The notes under the pieces: generated by a model
Told to the model about the DNA's origin: nothing
The model's database searches: none
The model's input: the letters and a program-made list of their open reading frames with translations, nothing else
DNA from: Deinococcus roseus
GTDB lineage: Bacteria > Deinococcota > Deinococci > Deinococcales > Deinococcaceae
Reading direction: 5' to 3'
DNA: 64,000 bases
NCBI RefSeq assembly: GCF_014646895.1
Contig: NZ_BMOD01000003.1
Location: 312,630 to 376,629 of the forward strand
In this document: in pieces, positions 57,080 through 64,000 of the stretch
Layout: each line of letters begins with the position of its first letter
Position numbering within the stretch: the first letter of the stretch is position 1
Translations under genes and position numbers: made by a program

Positions 57080-58561
57080 ATGCACATCCGATCTGAACCC
57101 CTGATGCTCAGCATTGACATCGGTTCCAGCAGTGTGAAAGGACTGGCTTATGACCAGCACGGACAGGCTTTTCCGGGCATCCGGGCAAAAGTGCTGTGCA
57201 GCCTGAAACACCATGCAGATGGAGGCGCAGAGGCCAACCTGCTGCACATCTGTCAGGCGGTGGACCAGGTGCTGGACACGCTGCACGTGCGGCTGGGCAG
57301 CCGGGAGGTGCTGGGGGTGGCTTTCACCAGCATTGCTTCCAGCCTGGTGGCCCTGGACGTGGATTTTCAGCCGCTGTCTCCGGTCCTCACTTACGCAGAC
57401 ACCCGCAGCCTCCACCTGTTGCAGGACCTGCCTTTCGATCCTTCCCGTCTGGACCGCACAGGTTGCCCCGATTACACCGCCTACTGGCCCACCCAGATTC
57501 TCTGGTGGCAGGCCACCTCGGCACTGCAGGCAGCGCACTGGTGCAACATTGCCGACCATGTGCTGTGGCGTTATTTTGGAGAGGCCCCCCGCACTTCTTA
57601 TTCGCTGGCCTCCTGGACGGGTTTGCTGAACAGGCATACCCTGCGCTGGGATGGGGCATTGCTGCAGCAACTGGGCCTGATTGACGACCAACTTCCCGTT
57701 CTGACCGACCACACCGTTCCCCACCTGCACCTGAAAAAAGAGCACCTGCAGCGCTGGCCCAAATTTGCCCACATTCCCTTCTTTCCTGCAGTGGGAGATG
57801 GTGCGGCAGCCAATGTGGGCAGTGCAGCCACCCGTCCTGGTCAGGTGGCCCTCACGGTGGGAACCACCAGTGCCCTGCGTGCCGTGTTGCCCACCCGCAC
57901 ACCTGCCATCCCTCAGGGGTTGTGGTCTTACCTGATTGATCAGGACCATGCCCTGCTGGGTGGTGCCCTCACCGAAGGCGGCAACATCCACCAGTGGATG
58001 CGGGAATCCCTGAACCTGGGACCCTGGGATGAACTGGAACAGCACCTCTCCCAGTTGCCCCCGGATGGTCATGGCCTGACTTTTGTGCCTTCTTTCAGTG
58101 GAGAACGCAGCCCCCACTACAACCCTGAAGCCACCGGAACCCTGCACGGCCTGAAACTCAGCACCCGGCCCTTGCAGGTGTTGCAGGTGGGAATGGAAGG
58201 CATCGCTTACCGTCTGGCCGACATTGCCCAGCGGCTCAGCACCGCCCTGGAGGTGAGGCCCACCTATTTTGCCAGTGGTCAGGCTGTCCTGTCTTCCAAC
58301 GTGTGGTTGCAGATGCTCTCTGATGTGCTGGATGCCCCTGTGGTGGTCACAGACATTCCAGATGAAGCCACCGCCCGAGGGGCCGCCCTGATGGGTCTGG
58401 GTGCCCTGGGGGTGCTGGATCCTTTTGATTTGCCAGACCGCCGCATCACAGCGGCCTTTGAACCCTCTGTGCAGGCCCACCAGATCTACCAGCAGGCCAT
58501 GCAGCGCCAGACGCACCTGATGCACCTGCTGCGTCCTGCCAGAACCCTGCAAAACGCCTGA
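57080..58561 (+). CDS. FGGY-family carbohydrate kinase, probably gluconokinase
   Basis: A 493-residue ATP-dependent kinase with two actin-like domains. N-terminal phosphate motif LSIDIGSSSVKGLAYDQ, and the C-terminal domain has PAVGDGAAANVGSAATRPGQVALTVGTTSALR, FVPSFSGERSPHYNPEATGTLHGL and PTYFASGQAVLSSNVWLQMLSDVLDAPVVV. The pattern looks most like FGGY gluconokinases, though xylulokinase-type substrates cannot be excluded. It lies between an RpiR regulator and a beta-glucosidase. Together they could use a disaccharide whose hydrolysis gives an acid such as gluconate (for example cellobionate) or another hexose derivative; this is inference. Confidence 0.87.
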   Translation: MHIRSEPLMLSIDIGSSSVKGLAYDQHGQAFPGIRAKVLCSLKHHADGGAEANLLHICQAVDQVLDTLHVRLGSREVLGVAFTSIASSLVALDVDFQPLSPVLTYADTRSLHLLQDLPFDPSRLDRTGCPDYTAYWPTQILWWQATSALQAAHWCNIADHVLWRYFGEAPRTSYSLASWTGLLNRHTLRWDGALLQQLGLIDDQLPVLTDHTVPHLHLKKEHLQRWPKFAHIPFFPAVGDGAAANVGSAATRPGQVALTVGTTSALRAVLPTRTPAIPQGLWSYLIDQDHALLGGALTEGGNIHQWMRESLNLGPWDELEQHLSQLPPDGHGLTFVPSFSGERSPHYNPEATGTLHGLKLSTRPLQVLQVGMEGIAYRLADIAQRLSTALEVRPTYFASGQAVLSSNVWLQMLSDVLDAPVVVTDIPDEATARGAALMGLGALGVLDPFDLPDRRITAAFEPSVQAHQIYQQAMQRQTHLMHLLRPARTLQNA

Positions 58562-58591
58562 AGCCCAAAACACCATCAGAAAGGCAAAACC

Positions 58592-59953
58592 ATGACCCAC
58601 AAGATTCCTACATTCCCAGCAGATTTCACCTGGGGCGTTGCCACCAGCGCCTACCAGATCGAGGGGGCCGCTTTTGAAGATGGCCGGGGACCCAGCATCT
58701 GGGACGCCTACGCCCTGATGCCCGGCAAGATCCTGAACGGCGAAAATGGCACCACATCCTGCGACCACTACCACCTGTGGCAGCAGGACCTGGACCTCAT
58801 CCAGAACCTCAACCTGAACGCTTACCGTTTCTCTGTGTCCTGGCCCAGGGTCCTTCCTGAAGGCATGGGCCAGATCAATGAAAAGGGACTGGATTTTTAT
58901 GACCGTCTCATTGATGGATTGCTGGAACGGGGTCTGGATCCCCACCTCACCCTGTATCACTGGGATCTGCCCCAGGCCCTGCAAAACCGGGGAGGCTGGG
59001 CCAACCCGGACATCGTGCAGTGGTTCACCGATTACGCCCTGACCCTGCACCGCAAACTGGGAGACCGGGTGAAAAGCTGGTGCACCTTCAATGAGCCCTG
59101 GTGCACGGCGGAACTGGGGTACCACATCGGGCGGCATGCTCCGGGGATTCAGGATTTGCCCACTGCAGTGCTGGCCTCGTATCACATCCAGCTGGCCCAC
59201 GGTCAGGCCGTGCTGGCCCTCAGAGGGGAGAACGTCAGGGGAGAGGTGGGCACGGTGCTGAACCTTTACCCCGTGGACCCTGCCACCGGTTCCCCTGAAG
59301 ATCAGGAAGCTGCGCTCTTGCTGGATGCAAAAATCAACTGCTGGTATCTGGATCCGGTGTTCCGGGGCACCTTCCCCGAGCGTGCGCTGCAACATTACCA
59401 GAACCAGCTGGGTGCAAAAATGCCCGATCTGGACCTGGAGGCTCTGAAAGTGGCTGCACAGCCGCTGGATTTTCTGGGGGTCAATTACTACTACCGCTAC
59501 TGGGTCAGCACCGAGGGCAAAACCCTGCAGAACGTGGAGCGCACCGACATGGGCTGGGAAATCTACCCCGAGGGCATCTACCGCCTGATGAAAGACCTGC
59601 ACCGGGAATACCCCGTTCCGAAGTATTACATCACCGAAAACGGAGCGGCTTTCAAAGACGAGCTGGTCAATGGTCAGGTGCACGATGCTGAGCGGGTGCG
59701 CTTCCTGCAGGACCATCTTCACCACCTGCAAAGGGCCATTGCAGAGGGGGTGCCTGTGAGCGGCTATTTTGAATGGTCTTTGCTGGACAACTTTGAATGG
59801 GCCTTTGGATATGCCAAGCGCTTTGGGATCGTGCATGTGGATTACGACACCCAGCAACGCACCCTCAAAGACAGCGCGAAGTGGTACCGGGATTTTGTGG
59901 GCGAACAGCGGGGCATCCTGCAAAAAGCACCTCAGGCGAAAGGCATTTTCTGA
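58592..59953 (+). CDS. GH1 beta-glucosidase
   Basis: A 453-residue cytoplasmic retaining beta-glycosidase, standard GH1 length. It starts FPADFTWGVATSAYQIEGA (N-terminal family signature). The acid/base is Glu168 in CTFNEPW and the nucleophile is Glu349 in YYITENGAA. GYFEWSLLDNFEWAFGYAKRFGIVHVDYDTQQRTLKDSAKWY is the family's C-terminal signature. It would split cellobiose and related beta-glucosides entering the cell, complementing the surface GH44 enzyme. It lies in the RpiR-kinase operon, 30 bp after the kinase and 25 bp before the reductase gene. Confidence 0.96.
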   Translation: MTHKIPTFPADFTWGVATSAYQIEGAAFEDGRGPSIWDAYALMPGKILNGENGTTSCDHYHLWQQDLDLIQNLNLNAYRFSVSWPRVLPEGMGQINEKGLDFYDRLIDGLLERGLDPHLTLYHWDLPQALQNRGGWANPDIVQWFTDYALTLHRKLGDRVKSWCTFNEPWCTAELGYHIGRHAPGIQDLPTAVLASYHIQLAHGQAVLALRGENVRGEVGTVLNLYPVDPATGSPEDQEAALLLDAKINCWYLDPVFRGTFPERALQHYQNQLGAKMPDLDLEALKVAAQPLDFLGVNYYYRYWVSTEGKTLQNVERTDMGWEIYPEGIYRLMKDLHREYPVPKYYITENGAAFKDELVNGQVHDAERVRFLQDHLHHLQRAIAEGVPVSGYFEWSLLDNFEWAFGYAKRFGIVHVDYDTQQRTLKDSAKWYRDFVGEQRGILQKAPQAKGIF

Positions 59954-59978
59954 TTTTCTGCACCACTTGGGAGACAGC

Positions 59979-60872
59979 ATGACTCAGACCAACACAGACA
60001 CCAACACAGACACCAACACACTGAACGCTGCATCCAGTGGCACCTTCAAAATTGGCGGAGAACTGGACATCCACCGTCTGGGCTTCGGGGCGATGCGCCT
60101 GACCGGACCGGGCATCTGGGGTCCTCCCAGGGATCCCGAAAACGCCCTGAAGGTGCTCAGACGGGTGGTGGAACTGGGTGTCAATTTCATCGACACTGCA
60201 GATGCTTACGGTCCACACGTCAACGAGGAACAGATCCGTGAGGCCCTTTACCCCTACGCCAGCAATCTGGTGATTGCCACCAAAGGGGCACACACCCGCC
60301 AGGGACCAGACCGCTGGGTTCCGGTGGGTCGCCCCGAGTACCTGCGCCAGTGCGTGGAAATGAGCCTGATGCGCCTCAGGCTGGAGTGCATCGACCTCTG
60401 GCAACTGCACCGCATTGACCCCAGGGTCCCCAGAGACGAACAGTTCGGCGTGATCCGGGACATGCAGCAGGAAGGCAAAATCCGTTTCTTTGGGCTCTCA
60501 GAGGTGAGCATCGAGGAATTGCAGGCCGCCCAGAACGTGCTCCCTGTGGCCACCGTGCAGAACCTGTACAACCTGACCGACCGCAACCACGAGGCGGTGC
60601 TGAACCACTGTGAGCAGCACGGCATTGGCTTCATTCCCTGGAGGCCCATTGCTGGAGGTCATCTGGAGGTGCTGAGCACCATCGCCCAGAAGTTGAATGC
60701 CACCCCCTCCCAGGTGGCCCTGGCCTGGCTGCTCAAACGATCGAAGGTGATGCTCCCGATTCCTGGAACCTCCAGCCTGAAGCACCTGGAAGAGAACCTG
60801 GGTGCAGCCCGTCTGGACCTCTCGGATGAAGACTTTGCAACGCTGAACAGGCTTGCTCCTGCTTCTGTCTGA
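59979..60872 (+). CDS. Aldo/keto reductase (second copy) with N-terminal Thr-Asn-Asp repeat
   Basis: A 297-residue NADPH-dependent reductase paralogous to the one at 47762-48625: NFIDTADAYGPHVNE, VIATKGAHTR, DLWQLHRIDPRVPRDEQFGVIRDMQQEGKIRFFGLSEVSIEE and MLPIPGTSSLKHLEEN. The first 15 residues (MTQTNTDTNTDTNTL) come from a 12-bp tandem repeat at about 59989-60020 and are absent in the paralogue, so they are probably a slippage product. It is last in the RpiR operon and might reduce an aldose or keto-acid from the glycosidase reaction; the substrate is unknown. Confidence 0.93.
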   Translation: MTQTNTDTNTDTNTLNAASSGTFKIGGELDIHRLGFGAMRLTGPGIWGPPRDPENALKVLRRVVELGVNFIDTADAYGPHVNEEQIREALYPYASNLVIATKGAHTRQGPDRWVPVGRPEYLRQCVEMSLMRLRLECIDLWQLHRIDPRVPRDEQFGVIRDMQQEGKIRFFGLSEVSIEELQAAQNVLPVATVQNLYNLTDRNHEAVLNHCEQHGIGFIPWRPIAGGHLEVLSTIAQKLNATPSQVALAWLLKRSKVMLPIPGTSSLKHLEENLGAARLDLSDEDFATLNRLAPASV

Positions 60873-61167
60873 ACGCTGAATTTGAAAGTATTGTCACAAC
60901 CCTGAAAAAATTGTACTGAGCAATGAAAAGTTTTTCACATCTTTCCTGCACAGAAAAAAAGCAAGATGGGAACAGGGTTTTTCGTGAGCGTTTTTTTCGG
61001 GTTGAACATTGTGAAGGATCTTCCTTGACCCGCTGTTCATGACCCACCATACTGAAGCATCTGGATGGTCCATGAGGGCCATCCTGGCTTCCTTTGCCCT
61101 CCTCCATTTTGCCCCTGGCAGCCCTCTGTGGCCTGCTGCCTTTCGCCTTGCTTTCAGAGGACCTTTC

Positions 61168-62427
61168 ATGCAATCCCTTTATGCCGAAATCCGCGACCCA
61201 CAAAAACTGAACACCCTCAAACTTTCCGTGTGGGAAGGCTGCATCTGGCAAATTTACGCCACCTGGATGCTGGGTCCCATCTTCATCGGGCACCTGGGGC
61301 ACCTGGGGGCCAGCAGTGCAGAGCTGGCTTTTGCAGGCAGCATTCCCTTTCTGGCCCAGCTCAGCGGCCCGGTCACCGCATGGTGGGTGTCGCAGGTCAA
61401 GAAACGCAAACGCCTGATGTTTTACCTCGGACTGGTGGGCAGACTGGTGGGCATTTTGCCCCTGGTTCTGCTTTTTACAGATGTTCCTGATCCCCAGAAA
61501 GTCATCTGGCTTTTGATGGGACTGGCCATCACCAACATCTTCCAGTCTGCAGCAGGTACCATCTGGAGCGGGATCATGGGGGATGTTGTCCCTGGTGTGA
61601 TCCGGGGCCGCTATTTCGGAATGCGCAACGGCCTGATGGGAATGTGCGCCACCTCAGCGGCATTGCTGGGCGGTCTGGTGATTGACCATCTGGTTCCTCC
61701 CAGCAATTATGCAGTGCTGTTTGGGGCGGCTTTCGTGCTGTCGATGGTCTCCACAGTGATGTACCTGATGTACCACGATCCTTACCCCAGTGCCCCCAGA
61801 CTGACCTTCAAAGATGTGCTGATGACCCCCCTCAGAGACGCGAATTTTGCACCGTTCCTGCGCTTCATGACGGTGTGGGGCGGTGCGCAGGCGTTCTGCA
61901 CGGTCATGCTGGTTCCGTACTTCCTGAAAGAAATGCATTTCACCATGACCCAGGTGGGCCTTTACACAGCCCTGACCGCTGCGGTGGGCCTGCTGGTCAA
62001 TTACCAGATCGGAAAGGTCGTGGACCGCATCCCCAACACCCTGGTGCTCAAAATGGCGGCCCTGTGCAGCGCTTTCCTGATTCCCCTCACCCTGATGGTG
62101 ATTTACCAGACCCACTGGACGGCCCTGGTGTGGCTGCTGGCGGTGCTGGAAGCCGTGATTTACAGCGCAGCCAACCTGACCATCTTCAATCTGGCCATGC
62201 AGAAAACACAGCCTGGAAACCGCCTGCCTTACCTGTCTTCAGGCAACCTGCTGTCTGGAGCAGCAGCGTTCAGCATGGGACTGGTGGCCGGGGGTGTGGT
62301 GTCCCTGCTGCAAGGGCTGCATGTGCAGGAGCATTATCTGGTGTATTTCCTGCTGTGCATCGGGATGCGCCTGATCTGCCTGCTGCCGATTCGGGGGATT
62401 CGGCTGGCGGATGCTGCGAAAAATTGA
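61168..62427 (+). CDS. MFS transporter
   Basis: A 419-residue membrane protein with about 12 helices. The start at 61168 follows AGAGGA at 6 nt; an in-frame ATG at 61039 gives a long extension without a ribosome site. Motifs include VWEGCIWQIYATWMLGPIFIGHLGHLGASSAELAFAGSIPFLAQLSGPVTAWWVSQVKKRKRLMFY and GDVVPGVIRGRYFGMRNGLMGMCATSAALLGG. These are typical of a poorly characterised MFS group often found near glycoside hydrolases. It may import an oligosaccharide used by the preceding operon, but it has its own 295-bp upstream region, in which I see no clear promoter. Confidence 0.88.
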   Translation: MQSLYAEIRDPQKLNTLKLSVWEGCIWQIYATWMLGPIFIGHLGHLGASSAELAFAGSIPFLAQLSGPVTAWWVSQVKKRKRLMFYLGLVGRLVGILPLVLLFTDVPDPQKVIWLLMGLAITNIFQSAAGTIWSGIMGDVVPGVIRGRYFGMRNGLMGMCATSAALLGGLVIDHLVPPSNYAVLFGAAFVLSMVSTVMYLMYHDPYPSAPRLTFKDVLMTPLRDANFAPFLRFMTVWGGAQAFCTVMLVPYFLKEMHFTMTQVGLYTALTAAVGLLVNYQIGKVVDRIPNTLVLKMAALCSAFLIPLTLMVIYQTHWTALVWLLAVLEAVIYSAANLTIFNLAMQKTQPGNRLPYLSSGNLLSGAAAFSMGLVAGGVVSLLQGLHVQEHYLVYFLLCIGMRLICLLPIRGIRLADAAKN

Positions 62428-62493
62428 AGCTTCAACCCTCCAGTTTCCCTTAAACTTGCTGCAGAAGGCTTGTGAAAAAGCGACATGGCTTCT

Positions 62494-63342
62494 TCACTGC
62501 AAGGTGCCCAGAAAATCCTGCAGGCACTGCACGGTTTTTTGAGGCTCAGTCAGAAAGAAATGGTGATCGGTGTTCCAGCGGATGACCTGCCCCAGAGGAC
62601 ATTCTCTGGCAAACTGTGCCATGGATTCCTGTTGCCAGGGAAGCATCACCTTCCGGGTCAAAGCATCCTCTTTTTCTTCCAGCAGGCCATAAATCGCCAG
62701 AGCAGGACAGCGGATGCTGCGGTAATCTGGCACATGGCTGTCTGTGGCGGCAAAGAGTCTGGAAGGACCTTCCCTCAGGCGCAACCTTCCCTGGTCCTGA
62801 ATCAGCATGTCCTGCAGGTCTGCTTCCAGAGCAGGGGTCCAGCAACCGTACTGTGCCTGCAGGTCTTCCCGAAATCCTTGCAAGGTGTGGGGCTGAGGGC
62901 GACTGGCATTGCTGTTGTGCTCTGCATCTTGCTGCATGCGTTTCAGAACGCCACTGCGGTTGTAGGCCGCATCCAGATAAACCAGGGCTTTGAAACGCTC
63001 TGGCTGTTGTGAGGCGGCCAGGGTCATCTCATTTCCTGCAATGGAATGGCCCACCAGAATCACATCTTGCAGTTCCAGAACGTTGAGGAATTCCAGCAGG
63101 TCATCTGCCAGTCTTTGCGGGGTGTAATCGTGGTTCGCCGGAGCTTCGGATTTTCCGTGCCCTCTGCGGGAAAGGGCCAGCACCTGAAACCGCTGTGCAA
63201 AAACGGGAGCAATGTCTCTGAAAATGTGGGCGGTGTGCCCCAGGCCCGGAAGCCACAGCAGGGGTGTCCCTGTGGTGCTCCACTGCAGGTATTGCAGCTG
63301 CAGGTCCCGAACCTGAGCAAATTTGATTTGAAGTGAATCCAT
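62494..63342 (-). CDS. Alpha/beta hydrolase
   Basis: A 282-residue soluble serine hydrolase. Oxyanion segment WLPGLGHTAHIFRDIAP, nucleophile elbow VGHSIAGNE with the catalytic Ser, an acid loop near CPALAIYGLLEEKED and the catalytic His in WNTDHHFFLTEP. Closest in layout to epoxide hydrolase/haloperoxidase-type or esterase members; the substrate is unknown. It is convergent with the MFS gene and divergent from the GH3 gene. Confidence 0.9.
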   Translation of the reverse strand: MDSLQIKFAQVRDLQLQYLQWSTTGTPLLWLPGLGHTAHIFRDIAPVFAQRFQVLALSRRGHGKSEAPANHDYTPQRLADDLLEFLNVLELQDVILVGHSIAGNEMTLAASQQPERFKALVYLDAAYNRSGVLKRMQQDAEHNSNASRPQPHTLQGFREDLQAQYGCWTPALEADLQDMLIQDQGRLRLREGPSRLFAATDSHVPDYRSIRCPALAIYGLLEEKEDALTRKVMLPWQQESMAQFARECPLGQVIRWNTDHHFFLTEPQKTVQCLQDFLGTLQ

Positions 63343-63522
63343 CTTTTCAGGGTAGGGGAGGACGGTAGGGCAATGGTCCTGCCCTGTGTTGTTGCTTTAC
63401 GAACTGGAAGCGCTTCATGTGCCAGACACTGAAAACCTTTGCCCAATTTGTCTGAACTTCTGCCAGATCTGAACCGGGATCAGGGAAAAGGGCCTTTTGT
63501 TCAGGGGGTGAACATGCTATCA

Positions 63523-63536
63523 TCGAATCGTTTCGA
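63523..63536. promoter_or_regulatory. LacI-type operator upstream of the GH3 gene
   Basis: TCGAATCGTTTCGA is a palindrome with one mismatched pair and the central CG of LacI-family operators, about 90 bp before the GH3 start. Its sequence differs from the operators before the GH43 gene, so a different regulator is implied. A second inverted repeat, ATACTT-(9 nt)-AAGTAT, at 63589-63609 surrounds a TATACT -10-like box. Confidence 0.5.
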
Positions 63537-63624
63537 CAGACCACCCTAGAACAAAGTCACATGCTTCCCCCTCAAACAGGCGTACCATATACTTGTACCG
63601 CTAAAGTATCCTCCTAGGAGCACC

Positions 63625-64000
63625 ATGAACCAGAAGAGCACCCCCCATCCCTTTGTCCAGAACCTGCTGTCAGAAATGAGCCTTGCTGAAAAAATCGGGC
63701 AGATGACCCAGCCCGAAAAGAACAGCGTCAAGAAAGGCGACATCGCCAGATACAGCCTCGGATCCGTCCTCTCAGGCGGCGGCGGAAACCCTACCGAAAA
63801 CAACCCCCAAAACTGGCGGGACATGGTCGAGGGCTTCCTGGAAGAAGCACAACACTCCCGACTCCAGATTCCCCTCATCTACGGCGTGGATGCCGTCCAC
63901 GGCCACAACAACATGATCGGCGCCACCCTCTTCCCCCACAACAACGCCCTGGGAGCCACCAGGGACTTTGATCTCGTGCGCAGAATTGGACGCGCCACCG
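63625..64000 (+). CDS. GH3 beta-glucosidase, 5' part (continues beyond window)
   Basis: The first 125 codons of a GH3 enzyme: MNQKSTPHPFVQNLLSEMSLAEKIGQMTQPEK, GSVLSGGGGNP, and RLQIPLIYGVDAVHGHNNMIGATLFPHNNALGATRDFDLVRRIGRAT are the typical N-terminal barrel motifs of bacterial beta-glucosidases/exo-glucanases. No signal peptide is evident, so it may be cytoplasmic. The start follows TAGGAG at 5 nt. The nucleophile Asp and the second domain lie outside the window. It adds a second cello-oligosaccharide-cleaving enzyme near the GH1 operon. Confidence 0.95.
   Translation, partial: MNQKSTPHPFVQNLLSEMSLAEKIGQMTQPEKNSVKKGDIARYSLGSVLSGGGGNPTENNPQNWRDMVEGFLEEAQHSRLQIPLIYGVDAVHGHNNMIGATLFPHNNALGATRDFDLVRRIGRAT

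Noticed and set aside
56528..59980. 1150-codon open frame on the minus strand
   Set aside because: It lies antisense to four clearly identified genes (RpiR, FGGY kinase, GH1, reductase start). It is a by-product of their codon usage and shows no domain motif.

Overview
The window looks like chromosomal DNA of a Deinococcus species. It has moderate GC, dense gene packing on both strands, several genes whose -10 box lies only 6-10 nt before the start codon (leaderless mRNAs, common in Deinococcus), KatA under a PerR-type regulator, and many secreted polysaccharide hydrolases. A lipoprotein GH44 endoglucanase plus GH1, GH3, GH43 and GH127 enzymes point to a plant-polysaccharide degrader. A cellulolytic species such as D. 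cellulosilyticus would fit, but that species guess is inference. No tRNA, rRNA, CRISPR array, insertion sequence or prophage was seen.

Layout. 1-1.5 kb: the 5' part of thrS (minus strand) behind a leader with a 16-codon Thr-rich ORF and an intrinsic terminator, i.e. a probable attenuator. 1.5-5.5 kb: a VOC protein, then an amino-sugar locus (NagA/AgaA-like deacetylase, DeoR-family repressor, secreted spherulin-4/GH135-like enzyme with a ricin-type lectin domain) with repressor-like repeats between the divergent genes. 5.9-9.4 kb: a secreted caspase-like protein with DUF4384, a GAF-PAS-GGDEF cyclase and an acidic hypothetical protein. 9.6-12 kb: MarR plus 14-TM drug exporter. 12-15.2 kb: small orphan, SHOCT membrane protein, response regulator and histidine kinase. 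15.2-17 kb: KhtT/KhtU-type K+/H+ antiporter. 17.3-20.4 kb: a DUF4384-PEGA protein and an orphan PAS histidine kinase. 20.4-27.3 kb: GH127 with a divergent AraC regulator, an AbiEii-like/DUF99 pair, glycerate kinase, and a GH43 gene behind two LacI-type operators.

27.5-33.5 kb: ammonium transporter with a strong promoter and a leader hairpin, a DUF4142 protein, a small basic protein, a poorly coding stretch, then PerR-type regulator and catalase with a Per box. 33.5-37.1 kb: a nuclease-UvrD helicase fusion, a small unknown gene and a MarR regulator, linked by two copies of one operator. 37.4-45.1 kb: a second orphan PAS histidine kinase paralogous to the first, a 626-residue unknown protein, and a 1058-residue PAS-GGDEF-EAL protein. 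45.5-50.1 kb: GH44 cellulase, aldo/keto reductase, MFS exporter. 50.5-55.9 kb: a cytosolic PhnD-like protein with an unknown partner, followed by a complete OsmF-YehY-YehX-YehW type osmoprotectant ABC importer. 56.2-64 kb: RpiR regulator, FGGY sugar/gluconate kinase, GH1 beta-glucosidase, second aldo/keto reductase, MFS transporter, alpha/beta hydrolase, and the start of a GH3 beta-glucosidase.

Functional picture: extracellular hydrolases release oligosaccharides from cellulose, arabinan/xylan and galactosamine-type polymers. Local regulators (DeoR, AraC, RpiR, and LacI-type regulators acting from elsewhere) gate them, and kinases and intracellular glycosidases feed the products into central metabolism. 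Around them lie envelope, osmotic and oxidative stress genes and an unusually dense set of PAS/GGDEF/histidine kinase sensors.
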